A DNA stretch of 64,000 bases from Pardosa pseudoannulata (taxonomy: Eukaryota; Arthropoda; Arachnida; Araneae; Lycosidae). Numbering within the stretch: the first letter of the stretch is position 1; each line of letters opens with the position of its first letter. The stretch covers positions 51,905,118 through 51,969,117 of the forward strand of contig CM063510.1 in the NCBI GenBank assembly GCA_032207245.1, in the 5' to 3' direction. Below, piece by piece: positions 25,791 through 37,862 of the stretch. Position numbers and translations under genes: made by a program. The notes under the pieces are model-generated. The model was not told the origin of the DNA. It saw only the letters and a list, made by a program, of their open reading frames with translations, and did not search any database.

Positions 25791-26092
25791 AATGGTAAGT
25801 ACAACTCAATAGTGAATATCGAATTAACAAATCTAACTGATTTAACTCTTTAGGGCAAAGACTAAGAGCTCAGAAGTACAGTTTTAAAAGAAAGACAGTG
25901 TAATTACATAAACTATATCTGTTGCTTTAAACTACATTTTTAAACTTAATTTTGTGCCTGAATCACGCCGGTCTTCCTCTTTTTAAATATTTTACAACAT
26001 TTTGGGAAAGACTTCTCTAAAATTATGATAGATAGACCTTAAACAAGTGGCAAGAGTAAGCAAAGCATTGAGGAGGTTGAATAGATACTCAC

Positions 26093-26367
26093 ATAGACTT
26101 CTTCCCATTGACTGACGTATCTCACCAGCCTTGATAACCTGAGCAACCTAAGGAGGGAGAGCATCTTCGCAAAACGCAGGATCCTAAGTGCGCGTCCCGC
26201 ATGTAGTAGTTGGTAATTGTCGCCATAGCCCTGGTTGAATATTAGGAAGATATAGTCGAAGGGGATCGAACTGAGGAGGTCCAAAAAGAACCATGTTCGG
26301 ATGTAAGTGCGCGCAATCTCTTTCGGGTCGAGGATCACCTGTTCCGAGTTATCTTGTTGCATTATAC
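26093..26367 (-). CDS. Ih: HCN/Ih channel, coding exon for S2-S3 loop, S3, S4 voltage sensor and S4-S5 linker (partial gene)
   Basis: After two bases completing the Gly of NFRTG, 91 codons run from [14 protein letters not shown] to QWEEVY. S3 spans about residues 22-43 ([20 protein letters not shown]). S4 spans about 58-83, with basic residues every third position at 58, 61, 64, 67, 73, 76, 79 and 82 and a serine at 70 breaking the series, the HCN signature. [12 protein letters not shown] is the S4-S5 linker that couples the sensor to inverted gating. Splice signals are TTTTGCAG (AG at 26369-26368) and GTGAGT (from 26092); the downstream intron is phase 0. Reading through either junction quickly leaves conserved sequence, so an upstream methionine in the same frame is intronic and is not a start. 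The S5, pore and cyclic-nucleotide-binding exons are expected to the left, probably beyond the window. Confidence 0.95.
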
Positions 26368-26699
26368 CTGCAAAACAAAAAGAACAATTAGAACTTTGTA
26401 TTACATTTATAAAGACAAACTTATATAACATATTTATTCGTCTATTACGTCCACTGGATTTTACAAGAAGCAAAATATTTTATGCACAGCACGCACCTAA
26501 AACTTGATATACAGTGACTTACTTGATTGTCATCTAATTGCCACGCAGACCCAATGACGTTTAAATTTATTTAGAAGTGAAAATATCAATAATAAAGATG
26601 ATAACACCTAACAATGATAAAGTTTTATCGCAAATTTATATATAGTATAATTAATATAAATTAATATTTTTGCAACTATATTTAACTAACTTAGCATGT

Positions 26700-27321
26700 T
26701 GTGACTTCGGTACACTACATTAGCTTCACAAAAGGGTTTTGTCAAAGCCCAGGACAGGGCGACACTCTGTTTAGGTTTTTGACACTACAAAGGGTTGTCG
26801 CTTCGATCACACCTTGAGATGTCCGAGGTGAATCGCAAGAACGAACGGGACAACGAAATGGGAGACATTGAGGCGCCACCGAAGAAGACAACCAGAGGCT
26901 ACCAGAACAGCGACGCGGAAAGAAAAAGACAATGGGAAGAGGCGGGATGTGACGTCAGGCGAAGCGAGTTTTTCGCCAGAGAGTCCCCAGAGAAAGAACG
27001 GACAAAGGTTCGATTTGCGGCAGTTGGTTTGTTTTGGAGAGCTTTTCTCCAGCCTTTTTGTGGGACTCAAGGAGGCCCAGTTGTACTCCTATACAACGGT
27101 ATCTATCGGCACCTGTACGCAGACTGCCTTTTTTTTGGTTCGCCTTGAACCTGGGACTTTTAGGTTCGCACCATCCCGCCTGAGCCCTGTGAGTTTCATT
27201 TGGAAAATTTGTAAATACTCCATTTTAATCAAGAATAAACGTTGTTATTGTTTCTAAGCTGTACGTCGCGTTATAAGGACTTCGACAGCCATACGCTACC
27301 CGAGGATTCCGTGACGTTACA
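26700..27321 (+). mobile_element. Solo LTR of an LTR retrotransposon
   Basis: The element begins TGTGAC and ends GTTACA, a short inverted repeat of the TG...CA type. It is flanked on both sides by the 4-base duplication ATGT (26696-26699 and 27322-27325). It is markedly richer in GC than its surroundings and has an AATAAA at about 27233 followed by a T-rich tract, consistent with R-U5 polyadenylation signals. No primer-binding site, gag, pol or second LTR flanks it, so it is a solo LTR left by recombination. The 4-base duplication fits Gypsy-type elements, which is an inference. Open frames of 117-129 codons inside it match no recognised protein. It lies antisense to the HCN gene within its intron. 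Confidence 0.7.
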
Positions 27322-27619
27322 ATGTCATGTAAAATGAATAGTATAGCAGACTTAGTAATGTCATGTTTTTGAAACCAACTTTGTGAAACATTGTGTTCAC
27401 GCGTCCAACATGCGTCAATCTATGAAAAATAGCCTTAATTACCTGCAATTAAATGTGAAAGTAAAGTAAATTACTTCCATATGTCTACTACCCGAGAAAT
27501 ACATTATTTGAAATGAAAGAAAAGTAGTTGATGCTAGTATGTTACAGATTAAGCACAGTAACAAGTATATATTGTAGCATCCAAACACATACGGAATCAA
27601 AGTTTCTTTCTAGAAGGCT

Positions 27620-28200
27620 ACACTTGGACTACATTCGATTGGGAGATCATCAACCATTTCATTTGTAACATTGATATATTACCTTCCCCTTTTCATCTTT
27701 TCAACTTTCTGAAGTCATTTATGGCTGAAAGAATGTTTTCTTGCGACAATGTTGATGAGAGCACCATCAATAAACTGACCAAAAAGACGGACTATTTTTT
27801 CAGCTTTTTCCAAATATAAGAAATATGATTCTTTGACTTAAATGCGTTGATAAGGGAATTGAACAGTTTAAAAATTAGTGCTTGGTATAAATTTGCCATT
27901 TTCTGGAAATATATCGCATTTTCAATTATTAATAAACTAGCATATAACCCGTCATATGACAGGATCAATAACGTTTTTAATTTTTCAGAATAGTAAAGTA
28001 CCTTATGAGGCAGGTAAAAAAATGGTTTGCTTTTTGGCTGAGAAATATCTGGTACAAGCTCAATAATTTGTTTATCTTCATACTCCTCTGAAATCTCCCG
28101 ATACTGTGAATGCAGTTTAGAATCATGTTGAAGTCGTTTAGAATGATAATTCAAAGTTTTCTTAGTCGAAATTACCTTTCAGTTCTTCCCATTTTTTTTG
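27620..28200 (-). pseudogene. BEL/Pao-type retrotransposon pol fragment, degenerate
   Basis: The minus strand carries an open frame at 27792-28154. Its first half (RLQHDSKLHSQY, then an EYEDKQIIELVPD-like stretch and FYLPHKV) resembles the segment just before the reverse transcriptase core of BEL/Pao elements, where a FYLPHH motif precedes the VRIVFDAS block. The VFDAS block and the YxDD catalytic motif are not recognisable, and the downstream half is diverged. Only this fragment remains; no LTR, protease or integrase is attached. The assignment rests on remembered family motifs and is moderate. Confidence 0.55.
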
Positions 28201-29900
28201 CCATAGTAATTAATGGAAGTAAAGAAATGAAGCTTTCATTCTCACTACACCCTGGAGGTAGATAGAATGTGTTGTTAATACCGGTAGTAAAATTTTCCTT
28301 GCAACAAAAAATAATTGAAGATTAAATTTAAAATTTGCACATATGTACCTAATTATTATAATTTAAGCCAAATACAAAAGACAATTATTTACGTAATATC
28401 TAAGTTCAGTGATAAAACGTATGAAAATAATACAGTCGATATTTAAATAATTTAAAATAAGAAATGATTAAATGGGGTGGTTAAAGGAATGGCGCCATAA
28501 TGCGAGAAAAAAACGTTATTTTTACCTATCTTTTATGTGATAAATAGATAAATTTAATCACCTGCTCTTAACCGGGGAAAATTGGGCTTGAAATAATGGC
28601 ATTAAAAGCTGGAAAAGGGGGAATTGTATTTCAAGATTATTTTGAAACATTTTTAATACTATCAGTCATCCTAAATATTTAATGCAGCTTTTACTTTCCA
28701 CAAAATTTCCTGACAATTCCTTTCATAAACTAACTGAACTGTTATAGGATGTTTTAATAGTACATATACAGTTTTGTATACATCCCGGGCTTTCTTTTAA
28801 ATTAAATACAATATTCATATTGAACTTTAGGAGCTGATTGCTGTTTCAAACATTTCGCTTCAAAAGGTACTTGGCTATTGAAATCTTCAGTTCTGGTTTA
28901 ATTTTATTCGTGAATTTTGGAGCTTCATTTTAATGGAAGGTTCTGGCATATTTATCCCGTACAGTATGAAAAGATGACTTCATCTATTAAAACACTACTA
29001 TAAATTTTATCATGCATCATAATTGCAATATAATTTAAATATTCACCATTTTATATTCAAATATATTCATAAATAGTTTATTTTTAATCCTTTGCCTCCA
29101 AAAGACTCGACCATGATGACATTTATGTTAGTTATTATATATATGTAATGATATTTTAAAGAATTAATAAACTTAATAACTATTATAAATTGAATTTATG
29201 GTAAACTTTTGGCAAACACTAGGACACTAAGTCAATCTTTGTTTAGCTCAATTAATCTTAATAACTACCTTACGTAACTTACCTTTAGTATTAGCGCCCC
29301 CCTCCAACCGTATAGCGTATGATCCTAATGCATCTGATTAGCTGGCTTCCATGAACCATCGTAACAGTATATAAACGAATATACAAAGTTTAGACGGGTT
29401 GTCTAAAGAAACTCATGGATAAAAAACATTTTTTTTCCTACATAGATATTATTATAAGTTTGTAGAGTTGGAAAATATCCATTACAAATTCCAACGTAAT
29501 TATAAGTGTATCTTAAAATAGTTTTTGAGTGATTCTACTCTGTAATGGATAACCTTGGCGAATATCTTTTGTTACTTCTTTAGCAGTGACGAGTACGAAT
29601 ACATCCATTGTATTCGTACCGAATGTAATCTGAATGTATTTGTATTCGTAAGAATAAAAATACAGTCCATCAGCTCTTCTTGTGTAACTCCTTATACAAT
29701 TAGTTTTCGCTTTCATCCGTGTCATTACATGACTAATCACTAAAACACAAATAAATTGTCATATACGTTCTTTTCACCCCAAAAGCCTTCTGGAGATGAT
29801 GCTAGAGTAAGCTGCATTTCTGTCTTGCAGAAGTAAGTTATTTGTTCTCTCGACCACCTTACTCACGAGTGAACCCATATCTTACCTGAGATTCTCTCAC
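28201..29900. other. Intronic AT-rich sequence with an 11-bp hairpin
   Basis: GTACGAATACA at 29593-29603 and TGTATTCGTAC at 29609-29619 form a perfect 11-bp stem with a 5-base loop. Otherwise nothing was recognised. A GC-richer patch near 29281-29400 was inspected without a match. Confidence 0.6.
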
Positions 29901-29905
29901 CTTTG

Positions 29906-29906
<1 letters not shown>

Positions 29907-29977
<71 letters not shown>

Positions 29978-30000
29978 TGTGTGTAAGTGTGTGTGTGTGC
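29907..30000. repeat. Compound (AT)n-(GT)n microsatellite
   Basis: About 50 bases of (AT)n are followed by (GT)n with two interruptions. Confidence 0.95.
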
Positions 30001-30289
30001 ACAAGAACTACCTGATTTATAATATCTTATATTATAAAAATTGTGTATCGGGATTTGGGTCATTAATGCCACCAAGTTACTATATTTGACGATATGATAG
30101 CTCTAAACTTGGCGAAAAAACTTGATACATATAATAATGTAAACAGAATAAAAATGGATGTGTGTTTTTTTAGCTCACTAAAATGGCATACTCCATTAAA
30201 GTTATATTTTCTGTATGGAGGACAGAATAAAAAAAACAGATTTACATAGGGCTGGGTATTTCTCCTTGTGAAGGCATGCAGCTCTGAGT

Positions 30290-30329
30290 AATGTATGCAT
30301 ATATGTATGTATATATGTATCTATATATG

Positions 30330-30361
<32 letters not shown>

Positions 30362-30603
30362 TGGTCCGAGTATACACATTATATATAAATATATACACTA
30401 AGTCATTATTTATATCTCTTTATTAATCCATCTCACACGTATAATTATACATGGCGTCTCTTTTATATGCAAACAAAGGCAGTATTCACTACTTCGAGAG
30501 CCAAAAGGTCCGACTATAGTAATTGCTTATATATATATATATTATATATATATAATATATTATATATAATCCCTATATAAAATCTCTTAAATTATATATA
30601 AAT

Positions 30604-30685
<82 letters not shown>
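30290..30685. repeat. Interrupted (AT)n/(GTAT)n microsatellite cluster
   Basis: Three AT-rich simple-repeat tracts (about 30295-30360, 30528-30570 and 30605-30682) are separated by short unique DNA. Confidence 0.9.
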
Positions 30686-30686
<1 letters not shown>

Positions 30687-30829
30687 CATAGCTGTGGGCA
30701 AGCTATGCCTCAGCCGTCGACCTCAGTAGTCGGTACCGAATTGTTGCTGTGGTGGTTGAGAGAATGACAAGATTTTTCAAAGGATAATTAGCAACATCTG
30801 TATTTGGTAATTTCCAATTATCAACTCTC

Positions 30830-31160
30830 ACGAAAATTTAGCCGTGCGGCCTCTTATAACCTTATTAGGCACCACCAGCTTGAGAAAGTAACTTTAGGTG
30901 CAGCCTTAAGAAATTTGAATTCTCCTAATCTCACTCCAGCCGGTTTCTGGTTATTAGGGTATTTGGAATTCATTCGTATACCATTCATCCAATTGAAGAT
31001 TCTATTTCGAGGGACGTTTCTGTTATTCATCCAGACATTTTACATATTTCTGTAACGGGTGTTGTAAGTCACCGTAAAAATGTCAAAGAAATATGCTGGC
31101 TGTCATGTTGAACACTTGTTCTATCACGAGTAAAGGAGAACAATGCACTGTTCACTGTGT
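30830..31160 (+). pseudogene. Tc1/mariner-type transposase, C-terminal remnant with frameshifts
   Basis: Translation gives SPNLTPAGFWLLGYL, matching the conserved SPDLTPxDFWLWGYL block around the third catalytic Asp of Tc1/mariner transposases of the arthropod type that also carry a DUF4817 helix-turn-helix. The catalytic Asp position reads Gly (AG instead of AD). After frame changes come an isoleucine/histidine-rich stretch and GCHVEHLF, equivalent to the terminal GGHxEHxL motif. No terminal inverted repeat was delimited. It is a dead fragment inside the HCN intron. Confidence 0.65.
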
Positions 31161-31326
31161 TTCGAATGGTCGGGCTCTTTACCTGTGACTTTTTTATGTT
31201 TCATAACATAATCACTCTTGTTTTCCCCTTTCATCCAAACCGCATATATTTATCATTACTCCTTCCGTTTTTTATACATTTTAAAAGAATTTACGGACAT
31301 TCGGCCTAACCGGTGTCTATAACCCC

Positions 31327-31328
<2 letters not shown>

Positions 31329-31407
<79 letters not shown>
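31329..31407. repeat. (AT)n microsatellite
   Basis: A perfect (AT)n tract of about 79 bases follows a C-run just downstream of the Tc1 remnant. Confidence 0.95.
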
Positions 31408-31409
<2 letters not shown>

Positions 31410-31718
31410 CAAATTTCAATTAAGTGATTATTCCCCTTGATTTATTGGTGTGTATTATATTAATGAAACTTCAGCGTTAATTGCTAACATGATAAAGCAA
31501 TTATGTCAAAACCTACTAATAATTGAAAAAGAGTGATTCCGTCACAAAATATACTGTAATGTTGTGCTTTAATTCAGTAATATATATAGTACTTAATAAT
31601 TGCTAGTATTATAAAGAGTACTAAATATTTTCGAAGTAACATCAGTCATACTGCATTACAATCTCGTTACAGTAATATTGAATTTAAATATAGGATATAG
31701 TAAAGAAATATATTTTAC

Positions 31719-31882
31719 CCGTTCTGAAGTTGACGATAATGTCTAGAAGGAAGAGTGTGTCGGAGAGGCAGTTAAAGGCAATCCATCGCGCCGAGAGGTC
31801 GTCGTTGAAGAAGGAGATGGCAACTGGCAACACTATTAGATTCGTCACCAGCACCAGCAGCATCAGCAGATCCCAATAGAAC
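31719..31882 (-). CDS. Ih: HCN/Ih channel, coding exon for transmembrane segments S1-S2 (partial gene)
   Basis: The minus strand encodes 54 complete codons beginning FYWDLLMLL and ending DIIVNFRT. This is the S1-S2 block of hyperpolarization-activated cyclic-nucleotide-gated cation channels, where FYWD opens S1 and NFRTG closes S2. S1 spans about residues 3-25 and S2 about 33-52, with a short extracellular loop ([10 protein letters not shown]). The exon is bounded by a pyrimidine-rich AG acceptor (AG at 31884-31883) and a GT donor (31718-31717). Its first base completes an upstream codon (phase 2 intron). It ends with one base of a Gly codon, which the next exon starting GT completes (phase 1). 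HCN channels form tetramers in the plasma membrane and carry the Ih pacemaker current of excitable cells. The upstream N-terminal exons should lie to the right but were not found. Family identity is very likely; orthology to fly Ih is inferred from similarity. Confidence 0.93.
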
Positions 31883-32293
31883 CTGGAAACGAAAACAAAT
31901 TCTTTAGAGCATTACCGAAATCGTAGCCGAAGGAATCGGCTAGGGTTGAAATACCCATCCCCAAAATTTTCAGACTTATACAGTATATCTACAGCAGATG
32001 TATGTGTACGGATTTCGTGAATTATATAAGTAAGAAATAAATTTGATATCTGCATACAATTTATTTTGAATACTGGTTTATATTATTGTTTATAGTTATT
32101 CATGTCATTAATAGTTATAGCTGGAAATGCTGATTTGTTTGCTTTTAGAAAACCGTATGCGTACCCAAACACCTAGGTATCCAACTCCTTGTGGAGCTAT
32201 AGATTTTCTTCTAAAGTCAAGAAACGCATAGATATATATTTATATATTTAACAACTTTTGTGATTATGTAAATAAATTTTGCTGTTGTTGCCA

Positions 32294-32400
32294 GTACTCC
32301 TTGGACAAACCAAGCACATGAATCAGATGTCTTATGGATTAAGGCGATGGAATGTATTTATCTTTTGACCACAAGCATTGGGTTAAAGAAAGGGTATGTT
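32294..32400. repeat. Left member of a 107-bp direct duplication flanking a TTAA element
   Basis: The stretch from GTACTCCTTGG to GAAAGGGTATGTT matches 33626-33733 (GTACTGCTTGA to GAAAGAGTTTGTTT) at roughly 80% by eye, sharing AGATGTCTTATG and CTTTTGACCA. Confidence 0.85.
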
Positions 32401-32403
32401 TAA

Positions 32404-33621
<1,218 letters not shown>

Positions 33622-33625
33622 TTAA

Positions 33626-33733
33626 GTACTGCTTGAATGATCCAAACACAGGAATTAGATGTCTTATGAATTAAGGCTATGGGTTGTGTCTTTCTTTTGA
33701 CCAGAACAGCTGGGGTTAAAGAAAGAGTTTGTT
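33626..33733. repeat. Right member of the 107-bp direct duplication
   Basis: It abuts the right TTAA of the element exactly, as the left member abuts the left TTAA. The tandem pair was therefore split at its junction by the insertion. Confidence 0.85.
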
Positions 33734-34190
33734 TCAGTTAGTCTTAGTTTTTTAGAAGCAGGAACCAAGCAAAAAACCCCCAGGCCTGGCCTGCTACATC
33801 CTGAGGTGTCATTTGAAAAGTTAGTTCAGATTCCCTTCAAAAAGTCAAGAAACGGAGACGGAAATCAGCATGATACAGGCTTAAGCACATTAAGTGTTGT
33901 GACACAATTTCATAAAAGGTACATCTTGAAACTTGAGGAAACTCATTTAGTAAAGAAAAAGGTTAAACCACCATTTCTCTCAAACATGTCAATCAATTGC
34001 TATACTACGCCTTCAGTAATGACATGAAATTGGTCACTTTGTAATCGTTTATATTTCTCATTGTGCATATTCATGCGGCTAATTTTAAAAATTTCAATAA
34101 GCTTTCTTAGTATCTATCCTCTCAATTTTTTAATGTCACTGAAAACTTCACTAAGCTACTCAGACATTTTAATGTTCTTCAAATCTTTTG

Positions 34191-34369
34191 TACCGAATGT
34201 TGGTCGAAAGGTAGGGTACTGCTTTTGTACCGGGATTCATGGGCTCGTTTCTCGCTGCTGGTGGGGTTGTTCATAGCCGTTCGAAATCTGTTTTACGTAG
34301 TATATCCAGGTTTCATTTGCCCTCTTATAGGAAAACAGTAGACCGAAGTACTCCAAAGCAAACCAAACC
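34191..34369 (+). mobile_element. tRNA-derived SINE, family 1, plus strand, diverged
   Basis: It begins TACCGAATGTTGGTCGAAAG and continues through a degraded B box (GGGCTCGTTTCTCGC), CATAGCCGTTCGAAATC and AACAGTAGACCGAAGTACTCC to an AAACCAAACC tail. Near-identical CAAATCTTTTG/CAAATATTTTG flanks are the target duplication. Confidence 0.8.
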
Positions 34370-34380
34370 AAATATTTTGA

Positions 34381-36125
34381 ATTAAAAAAGTGAACGACAG
34401 AGGTAATTTATAATTGGTGGAATTTTCAATTGACTAAGGCATTTTAAATATTACAAACAAACCTAACAAATTTAAAATGGTCTAATACCATCTGTGATCA
34501 GTCAACAAATCCAGTTAGGCAACTTGAATTTTCGAAACATCATCCACAGTACTCACAGCACTGCAATTGTCTAATTTTTAAAATTTACTTAAATATCACA
34601 CTTTATAGTGTAGACTAGTGATTCTCAATCTTCACGATTTCAAAATTTGTCACCACACAAAGAAAAAGATAAGTTTAAAAGTTGTTTACTTACCCTTAAT
34701 AAAATTTGTAAAATAGCTTTAGATAATAATTTTGAATGTAAAATAAAATAATACATACTACAAAAACAACAATACGTTTATTAAGGGATTAATTACAATA
34801 TAATAATACTTTTAATGAGAAATTTGAGATTGATGATTTTGATAATTTCATTTATATTTGATCTTAAAAATAACGATGCTATTGTCATATCGTCTTCTAC
34901 ATTTGACAGTCTCAATATTTCTTTCGTTTTTTTTTGTTGGTTAACACTGATAAAATAGATATTTTCCTCCCTGGTCGAAAATTTCAAGAGATAAATAAAA
35001 ATCGGAAAATATCCATTCCTAAAATTTTGCGGCACACAAAAGTGCCGCTGTATAGTACTCTAGTACCTTGAGAACCACTGGAGCAGACATATTTTAGAGG
35101 GAAATATGCATATAAAAAATAAATATTTGAAGAAAATATTTTGTATTTTTAAAGCCATTTTTTCATTTACACTAACTGTTTTCTGTAGCTATTCTTATTA
35201 ATTTTTCAGGTGTTTCTGTTAATAATTGTGTATCCAAAATGCGCTATATCTATGATATAATAAAAACTATAACACTTAAACACAAAACCATGCCTTACAT
35301 GGAATTTTTTTTAACGAGTTACCATAAATGATTTAATGCGGTTCATAATCAATACAGAAATTATATAGTATAGAAACTAAAAAGGAAATTAAAGGTATCA
35401 ATAAAACATTTCGTTAGATTCATAGTTATTAAATTTTAATTTATACAACAGGAAAAAGTGGAATGATGTCTGATTATACCTAAAAATTACAAATATGTAA
35501 AAATATAGCTAATAATATCATAAATACAAATATCTCTAATAGAAGGAATTTGTCTTAGAAGTATTAAATCTCTCAAATATCTTATATTGGACTTGGTACA
35601 CGTATTAAAAGAGGAGTCACGTATTTAGCTCAGGGCACTGCAAAAGTTTACGTACTGAAAATGAAATTACATAGGTTCTTATTTGGATTTAGTTACAAAG
35701 TTTATCCTACATTATTTGGGGGTTATTAGAGAAACAGGAATTCTTTACTCTGTGCTGTGGAAAAGTTAAGGAAACTTTCCAAACACATTAGAAAAAAATT
35801 TCAAATTTAATGGCAAGGAAGGAAAAACATATTTTACCCATTAAGCATACATTACGTGAACACAACTTAGATATATTCAATGGTTTGAAATTAAAAGTCA
35901 TTTCAAGTAGCTTGAAATTAAACCTGGGGAGTTTTGAAAATTTCTCCATTAAATATTTTTAATACTAGAAATGAATGATTGATTAATGTTTCTGAATTAC
36001 ATTTCAAAACATACTTAACTCTTAAGAGAGAATAATGGCATTTTAATCATGCTTTAAACTCAAGAGATTTTTTAAACAAAATTTTTATACATAATCTATT
36101 ATAAACATTATAGTAATACATATAA
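34381..36125. other. AT-rich sequence, nothing recognised
   Basis: No conserved coding segment or repeat structure was found in this 1.7 kb. Confidence 0.6.
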
Positions 36126-36127
36126 TA

Positions 36128-36667
36128 TAGGGTGTTTCATATTGAATGGGACAAAAAGAATAGCACAGTGTGACTGCCCTAATGGATTTATTCAGCCGAA
36201 ACAAATTTTTCTGCAACTACAATTATACAAGTTTTATTTGGCAACAGGGAAAAATTATCGAATGACGAACTCGCCGCTAGAGGCGCTGTTAAACAAAATG
36301 TCGTCCATGCAGGAGAAAGTGTACTGCGTTTTCGAATATGCCAAATCCTCCTAGGTAACTGTTGTGCAAAGACTTTTTAGCACAAAATTTCGTAAAATAC
36401 CACTGCATCGGCATAACATAAACAAGTGGGTTCTACGATACCGGCTGCTTATGCAAGAACTCCATAACAGGGGATATGCTATCACGAGTGTGGCAGGAGC
36501 TTGATTACCGTGTAGACATTTGTCGTGTCACCAGAGGGGCACATATTGAACACTTGTAGAAACTTGAATAAATGTAGTTTTGAGGTAAATTTGAATTTTC
36601 TAAATATATTAATTACAACGTTGACAATCAAGTTTTATTTTTGTCCCATTCAATATGAAATACCCTG
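36128..36667 (+). mobile_element. Tc1/mariner-type element, internally deleted, with DUF4817-like N-terminus
   Basis: Inverted ends TAGGGTGTTTCATATTGAAT and CAGGGTATTTCATATTGAAT (third base onward nearly identical) continue to GGGACAAAAA, and TA dinucleotides flank at 36126-36127 and 36668-36669. From about 36298, ATGTCGTCCATGCAGGAG encodes MSSMQEKVYCVFEYAKSS, a stop, then VTVVQRLFSTKFRK and HRHNINKWVLRY. This is the helix-turn-helix DNA-binding start of arthropod DUF4817 transposases. The catalytic domain is absent. A frame break and early stops show that it is inactive. Confidence 0.85.
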
Positions 36668-36669
36668 TA

Positions 36670-37636
36670 TCTTGAGTAATAGGCATGTTACCGGTAGAAA
36701 CAGCAAATCATTCTGATGTTGTAATATTGATGTTAAGATTTAAAAGTATCAGTTTCCATATATGACGATATACCAGTTGTAATCTTTTGTCCCAGATATC
36801 AATTATCCTTTATAGATAATACTTATTTTCTAAAGAACGGTAAATTGAGAGTAAGAACAAGACAAGTGTTTCAAAACACCACATGTCAAAAAGTACAAAG
36901 GACTTATGCCTAATGTCTGACTGTTAAACCTATGGAATATTTTTTTGTGCAAACATATGTGTATAACTTATATCTAAAGATATGATCAAATGAAGTTATG
37001 TTACTTTGTTTAAACGACAAAACCAAGCAACAAAATTATTTCTTCTAGTAGCTCAATTATGCAGTTACGTTATCAAATAAGTAAATTTACAGCAAAGCAT
37101 TTAGAGGAGAGTTATGCACTTACCCCGTTATGGTTGGACGAGTGCGTGATTCGTACATGAAATAGCTTTTTCTGGATGACTGATATATTTCATAGGATAT
37201 CAGAAAACAATAGGGTTTAAAGTAAACAACCCAAAAGAAAACTTATGTCTGTTTGAACCTTTGAATCTCATATATCACTACTTGACATCACGAAGTAACT
37301 GATATTAAGATTTAAGTTTTCAAATATCAAAATGCAACGTTAATACATATTTGTCTCCAATACCTATAGTTCCGTTTGTGTTCGTTAAAGGACAGTAAAA
37401 TGTGAGCTAGAATTGGTCTCGTGTTTAAAACGGAGAAACTGCTACTATGATTAAACATTCACAAATAGAGTTTAATCTTGTTAAAAAGCTTAATTTTAAT
37501 GCTTAAATAATTACGAATAGTTTAACATGTATGACGGATATATACTTTTAGATAGGTGAAATTTAACAGATGTTTCAACAATTATTTCTTTCTGAAATGT
37601 AAATTATAATAAAAACCAGTCGGGTTTAGTGAATTA
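36670..37636. other. AT-rich sequence, nothing recognised
   Basis: No gene or clear repeat was seen. Confidence 0.6.
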
Positions 37637-37640
37637 TTAA

Positions 37641-37858
37641 CCCTTTGCACTGGAGGGCTCCGGAGAGGGGCCATTTAAAATTTGTCTTCAGACTCAAGGG
37701 CTCTGCTACGGGGACAATACAAAATAATTAGTTTTTAGATTTAATTTTTGTTCTTCTGTTAAAAACTGAAAATTATTTGCATTGTCACCGTAGCGGAGCC
37801 CTCAAATTCGAAGACAAATTTTAAATGGCTCCGCTAAGGAGCTCTCGAGTGCAAAGAG
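37641..37858. mobile_element. TTAA-flanked foldback MITE with CCCTTTGCACT termini
   Basis: TTAA at 37637-37640 and 37859-37862 encloses 218 bases. Almost the whole element is palindromic: the left arm (CCCTTTGCACTGGAGGGCTC, then GCCATTTAAAATTTGTCTTC and GGGCTCTGCTACGG) pairs with the right arm at about 85-90%. TTAA and CCCTTTG ends are typical of piggyBac-related MITEs. Another end with the same CCCTTTGCACT occurs at 63765. Confidence 0.92.
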
Positions 37859-37862
37859 TTAA

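Larger units (their letters stand above)
26368..31718 (-). other. HCN/Ih intron between the S1-S2 and S3-S4 exons
   Basis: This 5351-base phase 1 intron has consensus GT and AG ends on the minus strand. It holds a solo LTR, a BEL/Pao pol fragment, several (AT)n and (GT)n tracts and a Tc1/mariner transposase remnant, each listed separately. No additional conserved channel exon, such as an alternative S4 exon, is visible inside it. Confidence 0.85.

Noticed and set aside
26039..26473. Taking the whole 144-codon minus-strand frame around S3-S4 as a gene with its own start
   Set aside because: Its first 35 or so and last 18 residues lie outside clear AG/GT splice sites and do not match HCN channels; only the exon is real.
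26795..27257. 117- and 129-codon plus-strand frames within the solo LTR
   Set aside because: They overlap in different frames inside an LTR, match no family, and reflect locally high GC.
29281..29400. A possible minus-strand exon ending at a GTAAGT donor near 29280
   Set aside because: Good donor match only; no acceptor, no open conserved frame and no HCN similarity.
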